Origin: Chaetomium olivaceum
Taxonomy: Eukaryota; Ascomycota; Sordariomycetes; Sordariales; Chaetomiaceae
Length of the DNA stretch: 64,000 nt
Assembly (NCBI GenBank): GCA_039881045.1
Contig: JAYWVB010000014.1
Location: 496,001-560,000, forward strand
Direction of reading: 5' to 3'
The notes under the pieces were generated by a model. That model was given only the letters and a program-made list of their open reading frames with translations. It was not told the origin of the DNA and searched no databases. This document shows positions 30,939 to 41,584 of this stretch, piece by piece; position 1 is the first letter of the stretch; the number at the start of each line of letters is the position of its first letter. The position numbers and the translations under genes were made by a program.

Positions 30939-31613
30939 GTTGATGTCGATGTCGGTGTCGATGACCTCCGGTTTGGCCTATTTATCTCGGTTTCAGAGGA
31001 AGAGTGGTGAGGAACTGAATGAATGAGAATGAAGATCGGGGTTTGATGAAGTTGAATGTTGGATGGAATTAGTGGAAAATGAAAGTTGGATAGAATTGGC
31101 CATTGAAGTTGGATCCGTTTGTACAGTCTGTTTATGTGAAAATTTGTGTGGTAAATATCCTTAGCCTCGTTAATATGTCACTTGGTAATTACCAAGTCCA
31201 AAATGTAAATCTGTCGGACTTGAGAAGAAATGGCAGTCATTACACATCCAACTTGGTTGCGAAGACGAAAGTTGATGAGTGAGTGAGAGCCGGGCTTGGA
31301 TAAACTTTGAAAGAACCTCACTATCAACCCTAACCCTGTACCTTCATGCGGATAAGCAAACCGTACCGAAAGAATTCAGGTAGGCACCTCTGCTCGAGTT
31401 CTATCATAAGATCTGAGCTAGCATGTAAGTTGTTTACGTAGGTAGATAAACTCGGACTGCAAATGCTGCAACAACTTCTAAAGCACAGCGGTGTAGGGTG
31501 TCATGCGGTTAACTTAGAGTAGTGCGACAGACCATCCTGACAAGCATATTCACTTCGCGAGCAACACTTCAATGGTATCATTATATTTATTCATACTCCA
31601 ACCCAGAAAAACA
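30939..31613. other. Intergenic, Rrn9-gene promoter and NOP7 3' flank
   Basis: No gene seen. The sequence is AT-rich near 31100-31260 and holds a double telobox at 31326-31337, reported separately. Confidence 0.5.
31326..31337 (+). promoter_or_regulatory. Double telobox AACCCTAACCCT upstream of the Rrn9 gene
   Basis: Two telomere-type hexamers in tandem, 388 bp before the ATG at 30938. AACCCTA elements are known in fungal and plant promoters of ribosome-biogenesis genes (Tbf1-like binding in yeasts). The gene downstream is a predicted Pol I factor, so the placement makes sense; binding is inference. Confidence 0.45.
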
Positions 31614-33596
31614 CTACGCCTTCTTCTCCTTTTCCAGCCGCCTCCGCTTCTGCCGCAGCTTCAGGTCCTCAGCGCTCTTCTTGTTGTTCGTGTACTGCAT
31701 CTGCTCGAACAGCTTGCGCTTCTTCTTGCTGAGCATACCCTTGGCCCGCTCCAGGTCCTCGGCCTCGCTCTTCTTTTTCCTCTCGAGCGCTTTCTTAGCC
31801 TCCAGCTTCGCCTTGGTCTTAGCATCCACCTTCTTGTCGCCCTTCACCGACTTGCCCGAGATCTCAGCCTCGAGCTCGCGCTGGCGTTGCAATGTGGCTG
31901 ACTCCTCCTCGTCCTCCTCATCCACCTCCTCGTCCGACCCAGAAACCCCGTCAAAGTCTTCCCCATCTTCCTCCTCGTCGTCTTCGTCCGAGGCGACGTC
32001 CATGTCATTCTCGACATCGGATTCCTCGCCCGCCTCCTGGTTGGCATCCTCCAGCTGGGCGTCGATCGCCTCGCCTTCTGACTGCTGCTCCTCCAGAGGG
32101 ATGGTGGGGTCGTACTGCCCTTGCGTGGGCTTGACAAAGGGGCTGAGATGAGGCGGTAGCGCCGCGCCAGGGCCATACAGCTCGGGGCTCTTGAGCTCCT
32201 CGTCGTTGACGCTGTCCCACACCCATTGCGGCTGCACATACACACGCCCGGGATACCGCTGGTTGGGCCCGACCTTCTGCGACGTCTGGTTGTCCTCGCC
32301 GTCGCCCTCCTCGTTCATGGCAGCCTGGACGACCGGCCTGTCGACAATCTGGTGTGTGATGGAGGGGTCCGACTCGTCAGTTGTGAAGGAGCCCTCGCCG
32401 AGCACAGAGTCCCAGCCTATCCTCTTGCAACCAAACGCGCGGAGGATGAATTCCAGGGACTGGCGCGGTGTTTCACGGGATAGGAAGAATGTGAGCCCAG
32501 AAAACAACTGCGCCGGGTCGCTGCTGCTGTACGACGGCTGGGGAAGGATATCACCGCCGGGGGCGACGGGCTCGAACTTGTCAATGGCATCGCTGGGCTT
32601 CTCTTCGCCCTCGACATCGTCCGCAGGGCCCTCCTCAGCCGCCTTGTCGTCCGACTCGACCCGCAACTGCTGCACGATCTTGTCCACCTCAGCCTGAACC
32701 TTTGGGTCAGGGCCGTGCTCCGTCTCGCCACTTGTAATGGCTTTGGTGTCATCGTTTGTCGCAATGTTGACACCCTCGAGCGCAAAGGCGCCAAGCTCGG
32801 CACCCTGGTCGTCCTTGAGCTGGTCGAATTTGGGGGGGTACTTGAGGCCAACGGCCGTGTACAGCCTGTAGTTGACAAACCCGAGAAGGGTCATGTAAAA
32901 CTCGACAAAGGTCCCCATAATGCGGAAGTCGACATCCCCGACAACCCTCTGGTTGAACTTGTACGGCACCAGCCACAAAATGTCCTCGCCCTGGATGCTG
33001 GCCTGGTAGTATATCCCCTTGATCGACAAAAATGATTTGCGGAGGCTGTGCGAGGTGATGAGGTAGTGCTCGAACTCGAGGCAGAGACGCTCGCAGCGGG
33101 CGATCATCTTGGCCGGCACGGCACTCGTGGATGGGAGGTTGGCAAACAGGAAAAGCATCGACAGGCAGTCGTCCAGGTCGCGCAGGGCGTCGATGAAGGT
33201 TGGATACCGCTCGCGAATGACGTGGTTGAGCGTGTAGCGCGGCTTGCCCGTCTTGTCGGGCCGGGCGGCATTGCGCTCGAGCCGGGCTGCGTCGCCGACA
33301 TCACCACGGCCGAGAGCGCGAGAGATCTTCTTCTCGAGAACCTTTTGGTCGCGGAACTTCTGCAGCAACGGCTCGTGCAGAAGGTACTGGATGTCCTTGG
33401 TGTAGTAAAAGGTGGTCGAGGCAGTGGCCGACCTTGACACCTTTTTGCGACTCCGAGGCTCGCGCGGGTAGATACCCTTCCAGATGCACAGCTTGCGGAA
33501 GTCGGGCAGGCTGAGTTGCAGCTTCTTAACCGCTTGTGTGCGCGTGATGTAGTTCTTGGCCTGGCCGGATTGGCCCTTCTTCTTGATTTTGCCCAT
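31614..33596 (-). CDS. nop7: Pescadillo homologue NOP7
   Basis: Nucleolar scaffold of the PeBoW (Nop7-Erb1-Ytm1) complex needed for 60S subunit maturation. Single exon, 660 residues. The N-terminal pescadillo domain reads MGKIKKKGQSGQAKNYITR..QAVKKLQLSLPDFRKLCIWKG and extends to SIKGIYYQASIQGEDILWLVPY and VDFRIMGTFVEFY (about residue 230). The BRCT domain is at about 350-500 (LFSGLTFFLSRETPRQSLE, RVYVQPQWVWDSVND). An acidic stretch (about 530-590) and a Lys/Glu-rich coiled tail follow. Length and order are normal. It is head to head with PIG-U, 333 bp apart. Confidence 0.96.
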   Translation of the reverse strand: MGKIKKKGQSGQAKNYITRTQAVKKLQLSLPDFRKLCIWKGIYPREPRSRKKVSRSATASTTFYYTKDIQYLLHEPLLQKFRDQKVLEKKISRALGRGDVGDAARLERNAARPDKTGKPRYTLNHVIRERYPTFIDALRDLDDCLSMLFLFANLPSTSAVPAKMIARCERLCLEFEHYLITSHSLRKSFLSIKGIYYQASIQGEDILWLVPYKFNQRVVGDVDFRIMGTFVEFYMTLLGFVNYRLYTAVGLKYPPKFDQLKDDQGAELGAFALEGVNIATNDDTKAITSGETEHGPDPKVQAEVDKIVQQLRVESDDKAAEEGPADDVEGEEKPSDAIDKFEPVAPGGDILPQPSYSSSDPAQLFSGLTFFLSRETPRQSLEFILRAFGCKRIGWDSVLGEGSFTTDESDPSITHQIVDRPVVQAAMNEEGDGEDNQTSQKVGPNQRYPGRVYVQPQWVWDSVNDEELKSPELYGPGAALPPHLSPFVKPTQGQYDPTIPLEEQQSEGEAIDAQLEDANQEAGEESDVENDMDVASDEDDEEEDGEDFDGVSGSDEEVDEEDEEESATLQRQRELEAEISGKSVKGDKKVDAKTKAKLEAKKALERKKKSEAEDLERAKGMLSKKKRKLFEQMQYTNNKKSAEDLKLRQKRRRLEKEKKA

Positions 33597-33929
33597 TTTG
33601 TCAATTGGTTGTGTTAATGGGCGGCGGAATCAGTCGCTCAACCCTCTGCACTGCAAGAAGATCTTCCTGGGTAGCGGGGCCCCATCGCCGAACTTTTGGA
33701 TTTTTTTATCCAGTAACTTTTTTATGCCCCTCCTCACCGCCGCCGACCGATAAGATGCGCTTGTGTCCCTGCCAAGACTATGCTGCGGCCGCCTGCCTGT
33801 GGAGACCCCTGTTCCCTACTGAATCGCCGACACGACACGACTCCAACTCCAAGTCTCCAACCCGCATCCATCCCGGAATTCGACTTTGGCCTCTTCACTT
33901 CCCATGTCCCGGTCATGGCGCATTGAGTT
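33597..33929. promoter_or_regulatory. Compact divergent promoter of NOP7 and PIG-U
   Basis: Only 333 bp separate the ATGs at 33596 (minus) and 33930 (plus), so both promoters and both 5' UTRs share this space. No TATA box is obvious. Confidence 0.45.
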
Positions 33930-35307
33930 ATGGATGGCGCCAAGGTAACCCCGGGGCGGACGGCAGGCCTATACATTGGTGCTGCCGTTCTGCGGTTTGC
34001 CATTTTCACACTCCTTCCCGGACTCCCAGATCTGCTGACGGGCCGCGTCGAGATCTCTACTCCTGTCACGAGCTTCAAACGACGTAAGCGATCTGCATTC
34101 TGCGTCTTTGTTTTTGATGCTAACCCCTTGCAGTACAGGAAGGTCTCTTTTTATACAACCACAATGTCTCTCCCTACGACGGTGGCGTCTACCACCAGGC
34201 GCCCCTCCTCCTTCCGCTCTTCTCGCTGCTCCCGAGCTTCACCAGCGCCCCGATCTTCACCTACCTTCTCTACATCGCCGTAGATCTTTTGAGCGCTGGC
34301 GCGTTGTGGCGGATTGCAGATTCTGGTGAAGCGGGGTCGTCCGCTCTGTTCACCTCGCCGCGTCGGGAGAAGCGATGGAACGGGTTTGTTATCGCTGCTC
34401 TGTAGGCGCCCCTTAGCAACCCCTTTTACGTTGCGCAACTCTAACCCGGTTTAGTTTCCTCTTCAACCCCTTCACCGTAGCAACATGTCTTGGGCGATCG
34501 ACCAGCGTATTCACAACCTGCGCCATCCTCCACGCCGTCGCCAAGGCAGTATCGGGCGCGCCCTTCGGCGCCATGGTCGCAATATCCTTTGCCAGCTACC
34601 TCTCACTGTACCCGCTACTACTCCTCCCGCCGCTCGTGCTCCTCTGCTATGACAGACAGCGCTCCGAACGGGCCACCTCTGCCCTCAAATTTGCCGCCAT
34701 CTGCGTATCCATCGTCGCCGGCGTGCTGGCAGCCCTCTTCCAGATGTCGTACCTCATCACCAGTTCCTGGGAGTTCCTGCCGTCGACCTACGGCGTACAG
34801 CTGACGCTTTCGGACCTGACGCCCAATGTGGGGCTCTGGTGGTACTTCTTCATCGAGATGTTCGACTCGTTTCGCTCCTTCTTCCTTGCCGTCTTCTGGT
34901 TGCATCTGTCGAGCTACGTCGGCGGGCTGACGGTGCGTATACGCCGCCAGCCGTTGGTGGCACTGACCCTGATTCTCGGCATTTTTGCCATCTTCAAGCC
35001 GTATCCGAGCATCAGCGACGCGGCACTGTTCCAAGCCATGGTGCCGCTATACCGCCACGTAGTTCCGCTAATGCGGTACACCTTTGTCAGCACGGCCGTC
35101 ATCATGTACGCGACCTGCCTCGGGCCGGCGTTTTACTACTTGTGGATCTATGCCGGCAGCGGAAATGCCAACTTCTTCTATGCCATCACGTTGGTGTGGA
35201 ATCTGGGGCAGAGTCTTCTGGTGTGTGACCTGTTATTTGCTGTGTTGAGGGATGAATGGGAGGTGGAGCGGCCTGAGATGGTGGGCAAGGAAATCCGGCA
35301 GATATAG
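33930..35307 (+). CDS. GPI transamidase subunit PIG-U (Gab1/Cdc91)
   Basis: Polytopic ER membrane subunit of the complex that attaches GPI anchors to proteins. Exons 33930..34083, 34134..34401, 34455..35307; introns 50 and 53 nt; 424 residues with phases that fit. The N terminus reads AGLYIGAAVLRFAIFTLLP, then EISTPVTSFKRLQEGLFLY and NHNVSPYDGGVYHQAPLLLP, a conserved luminal stretch of the family. NPFTVATCLGRSTSVF follows the second intron. At least eight hydrophobic helices are seen; the C-terminal part has YFFIEMFDSFRSFFLAVFWLH, the region linked to GPI lipid recognition. It ends KEIRQI. Confidence 0.93.
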
Positions 35308-36023
35308 AAGAACCTGCATCCAAGATAAACATTGACTGTCCCACAACGGGTCTCCTCGAAAAGCATAATCTAGCCAGGCTTCCTACGCGGACTGCGGCCA
35401 GTCCCCCAATGCGACACACATAGTTCACGGCCTGCTATCAGATCCGACGGGGTCGAAACGCGAGCGGTTCAAATTAAGTTCTTAGACTGGGGGTCGTGGT
35501 TCATCCTTCCATGTACAGTTTGTCATGGCCAGAAAAGAGCCAAACAGTTACTCCCAACTTCATTGCAAGCAGTCCATTATTGAATGACAGTAATAAGCAT
35601 AAGCCTAGAGCTATTCGATAGACAGGCAAGAGATCTCGTAACAGAAAAGTAAAAGCTAAGGTAATCTCCTACGTAGACGGTGAACGAGAAATCCCAACCG
35701 TGGTGCCTCATACGGTTTGCTTGTCTAGAACTGGAGGGGACTGAGCAACCAACCAGCCGTGTCTTTAATTAGCCATTCATGTGTCTTCCCATTCCGCCTT
35801 TTTCGTCTCGTGTGTACGACTCCGCTCATCTAGTAACTGTGGGTGAACCTCGTGGGTTCAATGAGTTGGGCGAGCCTGACCATCATGCATGGCAATCTAT
35901 GGAGGCTCAGCCCTGGGCATAGATTAATTAGTGGGCACATCACACCCGTCTATGCTCGGTGACGCGTAAGATGGCTGTGTATTCGCCCCTGAATTATGTA
36001 CCGTCAAGGCGCAACACCAGACA
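35308..36023. other. Intergenic left of the TIR hairpin
   Basis: No gene supported; AT-rich compared with its neighbours. 3' flank of PIG-U. Confidence 0.5.
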
Positions 36024-36155
36024 TACAGATGATCCTACCAAAAGTATTGGCTCACCGCCCGTTAAACTGTTCGTGTCTCTAGACCTTTTTCTGCCAAGCA
36101 GAACCACTGGAACCTGGAAGGCGGTGGGCCAATTCTTTTGGTAGGATCATCTGTA
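36024..36155. mobile_element. 132-bp TIR hairpin, MITE-like (Tc1/mariner-type ends)
   Basis: Left arm 36024-36059 and right arm 36120-36155 are inverted copies, 34 of 36 bases matching, around a 60-nt loop. The outer ends read TA-CAGATGATCC and GGATCATCTG-TA, so a TA target duplication with CAG.. termini is possible, as in Tc1/mariner or pogo derivatives. There is no coding capacity. As RNA it would form a long near-perfect hairpin, so a small-RNA precursor is an alternative reading. Confidence 0.65.
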
Positions 36156-36257
36156 TTCGGTGCGCGAACCATAGGTAACACACCCTATTTCTTCAGTTGT
36201 TGGTTAACGTTACCTTTATAATATAACATGAACACTTCACTTCACCTTCAGTTGTAA
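36156..36257. other. AT-rich gap after the hairpin
   Basis: About 100 bp of AT-rich sequence with a TATAATATAA stretch (about 36216-36226) just before the ORF at 36258. Confidence 0.3.
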
Positions 36258-36878
36258 ATGAAAAGTACCGCTAAAACACCAAAATGCTTCCGAATTGGAC
36301 CTCTTGGTCAGCTAGTGGAGCAACTACAAGAATGGAGGATGAGGAAAACGACACTCTTCTCGGTTTGGCTGAACATAAACACCCCCTTACCCAACATTGG
36401 GTATCCCAGATTAAGCAATCCCAAAGTTGACCGTCTCCTAGAGCCTACTCTCTGGGCGGACGTGCTTATCCGAGCGATGGCTTGCGTGGAAAGGAGCTCA
36501 TCGATAGCCGACCTCCGGGGAGCATCCGAGGTGTATCGCAAAGTACTTGATAAAGAGTCCAGGGCGCTCATGGACATGTACTGCGCCAGGGGCCGGCTCT
36601 TGGGCTTCAAGAGCCCATTCTACGATGCACACCCATCAGCGTTTGTGAAAGACAACAGTGCCGACTCCCTCCTCAACGATTTCTGTCTAAAGGACAGTCG
36701 TCACCACCCCTTATTCGTTGATCTCAACATCATGGATCTCAAAAACTTCCACCCCATCGACGCCGACTTTCCTTTCTTCGCCAACAGGATTTTGCTTCTG
36801 AACCAGTACGTCCGCGACCAACTTCCGCAGGATTGGAAGGTTGCGCGACGCGAACGCGGAAACTTATCCAAGTTCTGA
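36258..36878 (+). CDS. Unrecognised ORF, 206 residues, possibly broken
   Basis: The ORF has no family I recognise. Residues from about 58 on (VDRLLEPTLWADVLIRAMAC ... FKSPFYDAHPSAF ... LNQYVRDQLPQDW) look protein-like and continuous. The first 50 residues look less natural. A second frame from the ATG at 36284 reads MLPNWTSWSASGATTRMEDE then LLGLAEHKHPLTQHW and runs into a stop at about 36430, close to where the main frame becomes convincing. A one-base frame change or a missed intron near 36425 would join the two. It sits between the TIR element and the NLR-like gene and may be a remnant of a larger accessory gene. Confidence 0.35.
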   Translation: MKSTAKTPKCFRIGPLGQLVEQLQEWRMRKTTLFSVWLNINTPLPNIGYPRLSNPKVDRLLEPTLWADVLIRAMACVERSSSIADLRGASEVYRKVLDKESRALMDMYCARGRLLGFKSPFYDAHPSAFVKDNSADSLLNDFCLKDSRHHPLFVDLNIMDLKNFHPIDADFPFFANRILLLNQYVRDQLPQDWKVARRERGNLSKF

Positions 36879-37728
36879 ACCATGGGGAGGAAGATGCTAT
36901 TAGACCTGCCCACAATCTTGCTAGGCGTGATACAGGTTGTGCTGGCTGGGGTCCAGATCCGTCTGGCTGTGCGCGACACAGCATCGGCACTCCCAGCTGT
37001 AAGTGATCAAGTTGCTAAGAGGGCCGTCAAGTTGGGTCAAAACCGTGACAGGCGGGCCAAACGCCATTGATATGAGGCCGTGGCATTCTGCGTGCATGCG
37101 TGTGCCTCGCCAGAGCCAACCCTGTGAACTGATAAAGAAAAAGGAAAAGAGACAACCATAGAGGATGCGAGGGTGACAGAAGCAGTGGTTCGATGTCAGG
37201 TTAGGATGATAGCAATATAAAAAACCATAAACAACACGACAAAAAGTAGATTGTGAGTGAACAGTCATGTACAACACAAGAAAAAGGTTGGGTAACTGAT
37301 CGAGCTTAACTCCCTGTCTGGATTCGAATCACAAGTTTATGTCTATTTGCCCGACATGTCGACTGGCTTGTCGACCACTCATCCGTTGGCGGCCGAAAGC
37401 CGACACTGGTGCGGCGGTTAGGCAAAGCCCGCCAGAACGACCATCCACGGCGGCTCGCATTTTGCTTCTCCATTGAACCCGTGGAGCGACGCGGGGCAAT
37501 CAGGACGCCCAAGATGTCACCTTCGCAGCCCAACCCTCATCAATCCAGGCCAACATCGACTCTACGTTGTCGATTGCTCAGGACAAGGCCAGCCATGTCT
37601 GTCTAACGCTGTCTTGTTAAGCAATTTCTCAAACGCTTTCTTTTCCAGCTTTACACTGGTACGGCACCGATTTCACCATATCAAGCGAAGCCAAGAATCT
37701 AACTGCATTTGCCGCAGGAACCGACGAC
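36879..37728. other. Intergenic, upstream of the NLR-like gene
   Basis: The 850 bp have no supported gene. The final 100 bp before the ATG at 37729 look like a leader (CTAACTGCATTTGCCGCAG resembles a splice acceptor at about 37700-37715, so a 5' UTR intron is possible). Confidence 0.45.
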
Positions 37729-40700
37729 ATGTCGGGTGCCGAGATCATCGGTATCATCTCTGGTGTCATCGCCATTATCGACGCGACCGCAAAGATCTAC
37801 AACGCCGCCAACGATGCATCTGGCCTCCCACAAGCCTTTCGCGATGTTGCTACGCGGCTCCCTCTTGTCCACGAAACCCTCCAAACCGTCTCGAGCAACC
37901 TCAACGACACCAACCCCGACGATGAACATTACAAGGCAGTGAAGCCTGTCTTACAGCGCTGCGAGGACAGGGCAACGCAATTGCAAAAGATATTTAAGGA
38001 TGTTGTCCCACAGGAAGATGCCTTAAGAATGGAGCGATACGTGCTTGCCATCCGTACCCTGGGCAAAGGAAACGCAGTGGAGTCGCTCATGAAGGGGATA
38101 TTGGAAGATGTCCAGCTGTTGACCGATAACTGTGTGGCGGGACTGGCGACAGGGACTATTACGGCACTGCGAGCGGCGAAAGAAAGGATGTCGGTAGATC
38201 CGCCATTGCTGCCAGACGGTATCTCTCCCGAATCGATTCTTAAAGGACATCTCTAATACTGAATAGGCACTCACTTGTCCGCTGCCCGCGAAACCGAACG
38301 AGACGTCCTACTTAGGGAGCTAAAGTGGGCCGATCCCACCATCGACAAGCTACGTATTGAAAGAACGAAGGGCGGGCTATACGAAGCTTCGTCCAGCTGG
38401 ATTCTCTCCCACCCCAGTTACCAGAAATGGCGTGACGGTGAAACAAAGCTGCTCTGGATCAAGGGCGGAGCCGGCAAGGGCAAGACGATGCTGTTGGTTA
38501 CCATCACCAAGCAACTTCAATCTCAGACAAGACTTGACCACGCCGTCGCCAACTCGTCTTTGTCGTTCTTCTTCTGCCAGACCACCGATAATCGCCTGAA
38601 CAACGCAGTGGCCGTCCTCAAAGGGCTCATATACCTCCTACTAGTCCAGGACGTCAGTCTTGTTGCCTATCTCAAAAATGACTGCGACCGGATGGGCAAG
38701 GGGATCTTCGATGTCACCAACAACAACCGCAACGCTTTCGACGCGCTGTCCAATGTCTTCAAGAAGATGGTTCAGCACTCACGGTCGGAAACCCTGTTCC
38801 TAGCTGTTGACGCCCTCGACAAATGCGAAGACGGGCTGTCGGACTTCCTTAACCTGGTCAGGGAAACTACTCTCGAAGAAAATCGTCTCAAGTGGATCCT
38901 GACGAGCCGTAACCGGGTCGACATCAACGAAAACCTCGCGCTTGAGAACCCCGGGGCGAAGTTGAGCCTGGAGGTGAACTCGGAAGCCGTGTTACAGGCA
39001 ATCAAAACCTACATCGTCCACAAGGTAGCCGAAGTTCCATCACTTCAATCCAGCCCTGTCCAGCGAGGCATCATTCAACAAAAGCTGCTCGAGAAGGCTG
39101 AGGGGACCTTTTTATGGGTCAATCTCGTACTGCGATCCATCCGCGGTGTCTTGGCCGAAGATGCTGTTCGCCGTATCGACGAGACACCGCCAGGGCTACC
39201 GCTGCTTTACGATCGGATGATGGGAGATATCAGCAAGTCTGCGAGCAACTATCGAGACTCATGCCTTGCAGTGCTTTCAGTCGCAACCTTGGCGTACCGC
39301 CCGCTCCATATTCTCGAGCTCCGAACGCTAGCCGGGCTCAAGTACGAAGCCGCTGACCTGGAGAAGATTGTCGACATGTGCGGTTCCTTTCTCACGCTGA
39401 TAGACGGCAACGTGTATCCGATCCACCAGTCGGCCAAGGACTACCTGGTCAGTGATGCCGCCGTCGATAAGATATTTCCGTCTGGGAAACACGCTGTTCA
39501 GCGCAGCATCGTCGACAGATCAATTGCGGCGATGGAGAATACACTACAGCGAGATGTGTATCGGCTGGTGCATCCGGGAGTGCTCACCTGTGACGTGGAG
39601 GCGCGGCCACCCACGCCTGATCCTTTACTTGGAGTGGGATACTCGTGTACATACTGGATCGACCACGTCTGTGAAACAGACAAGGCCGATTTACAAGGCT
39701 CTCGACGTTACCGGGTAGCAAACACTTTCGGGCGTATCACAGGATCAAAGAAGACTATCCGAATAAGAGACTTGATCAAGGCGTTCTTCCACGACCACTT
39801 CCTTCACTGGCTTGAAGCGTCAAGTCTCCTCGGCGTTATGCCGAATGCAGCCCTCTCTCTGTCTAGGCTTAGATCTATTGTCGAGGTAAGTTCCGACTCC
39901 CTGCTGCTTCGAACAGCAGATAACTAAATCGCTAGATTAGGCAAGGACAGACGCTTCTACAGATCTTATCGAAGACGCATATCGGTTTATTTTACTGAAC
40001 CGGTGGCTTATCGAACAGGCGCCACTACATACATACATATCGGCATTGCTCTTTACTCCGGTTGATAGCATCATCCGTCGAATGTTCGCTAAGGAAGAGC
40101 CCGGTTGGGTGCTAACAAAGCCGGTGGTCGAGAAAGTCTGGAGTCAATGTCTTCAAACATTTGAGGGCCACAGCGGTCCGGTTTCGTCAATAGCATTCTC
40201 CTCGGACGGCAGTCGAATCATATCTGGATCGTATGATCGTACCATCCGTATCTGGGATGCAAAATCAGGCAATGAGGTACAGAAGCTCGAGGGCCACAGC
40301 AAGGGGGTTTCGTCAGTAGCATTCTCCTCGGATGGTAGCCGAATCGTATCTGGATCGTCTGATCGTACCATCCGTATCTGGGATGCAAAATCAGGCAAGA
40401 AGGTACGGAAGCTTGAGGGCCACAGCGATGCAGTTTTGTCAGTAGCATTCTCCTCGGATGGTAGTCGAATCGTATCTGGATCGTACGATTGTACCGTCCG
40501 TGTCTGGGATGCGAAAGGCAAGGAGGTACAGAAGATCGACGGCCATAGCAATTGGGTTTCGTCAGTGGCATTCTCGCCGGACAGTAGCCGAATCGTATCT
40601 GGATCATACGATTACACCGTCCGTATCTGGGATGCGAAAGGCAAGGAGGTACAGAAGCTCGAGGGCCACAGCGGTACGGTTTCGTTAGTAGCATTCTCCC

Positions 40701-41584
40701 CAGATGGTAGTCGAATCGTATCTGGATCAGAGGATCTTACCATCCGTATCTGGGATACAAAAGGTAAGGAGATACAGAAGCTCGAGGGCCACAGCGGTAC
40801 GGTTTCGTCAGTGGCATTCTCCCCAGATGGTAGTCGAATCGCATCTGGGTCACACGATCACACCGTGCGCATCTGGGATACGGAAGGCAACGAGGTACGG
40901 AAACTCGAGGGCCACAGCCGTATGGTTTCGTCAGTGGCATTCTCCTCAGATTGTAGTCGAATCGCATCTGGATTATACGATTATACCATCCGTATCTGGG
41001 ATACGAAAGGCAAGGAGGTACGGAAGCTCGAGGGCCACAGAGCTTGGGTTTTGTCAGTGGCATTCTCCCCAGATGGTAGTCGAGTCGCATCTGGATCACA
41101 CGATCGCACCGTGCGCATCTGGGATGCAGAATCAGGCGAGGAAGTATGCTCCGTGAAGATGGTCGGTACCCCTAGTGGTCTTCATTTTGAAGACTCAGGC
41201 GATTCTGGACTGGTGCTTCGAAGCAGTGCTGGCAGCATCAAACTTGAAGATGGCGGATTCAGCAACTATGACAGCTACAGTGATGTTGGTAACACTTCTC
41301 ACATGATCAAATCTAACGGCCAGCTAACTTCAAATCCGCAGACACTACGCAGCGGGACAGAGCCAAGGTGGTATCTCAGTGACGATGGCTCCTGGATTAT
41401 GTGGCGAGGCCGGAGATCCATATGGCTTCCACCTGATTTCCGACCTGGGATATCAGACTGTTCCACAGTATCAGACGGTCCCAGAGTATCAGACGTTTCC
41501 AGAGATGGATCGGCAATTGCTATCGGCTGTCAGACGGGGCGTGTGGTGGTTTTGAGAATGTCTATGGATGTGCCATTCCCCTGA
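37729..41584 (+). CDS. SesA-NACHT-WD40 STAND receptor (fungal NLR-like)
   Basis: Exons 37729..38218, 38267..39885, 39941..41584; introns 48 and 55 nt; 1250 residues, phases exact. The N terminus (MSGAEIIGIISGVIAIID, FRDVATRLPLVHETLQTV) fits the SesA/NACHT-N domain that starts many fungal STAND proteins. The NACHT domain has Walker A WIKGGAGKGKTML near residue 228 and Walker B LFLAVDALDKCEDG near 343; the usual Glu after the last Asp is Lys. A helical region with PLHILELRTLAGL and YPIHQSAKDYLV follows. Eight WD40 repeats span about residues 770-1110, then a Ser/Gly-rich tail. Such receptors act in non-self recognition and programmed cell death in fungi; that role is inferred from family. Confidence 0.9.
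40154..41148 (+). repeat. Eight near-identical WD40 repeats (120-126 bp units)
   Basis: Each unit has GHS..V.SVAFS.D.SRI.SGS.D.T.RIWD and ends K/LEGH. DNA identity between units is very high, including silent sites. Differences concentrate at the two residues after GHS (GP, KG, DA, NW, GT, GT, RM, AW) and at the two flanking the second conserved Asp (Y/S/E/H and R/C/Y/L/H), which are the surface positions expected to bind ligand. Confidence 0.92.
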
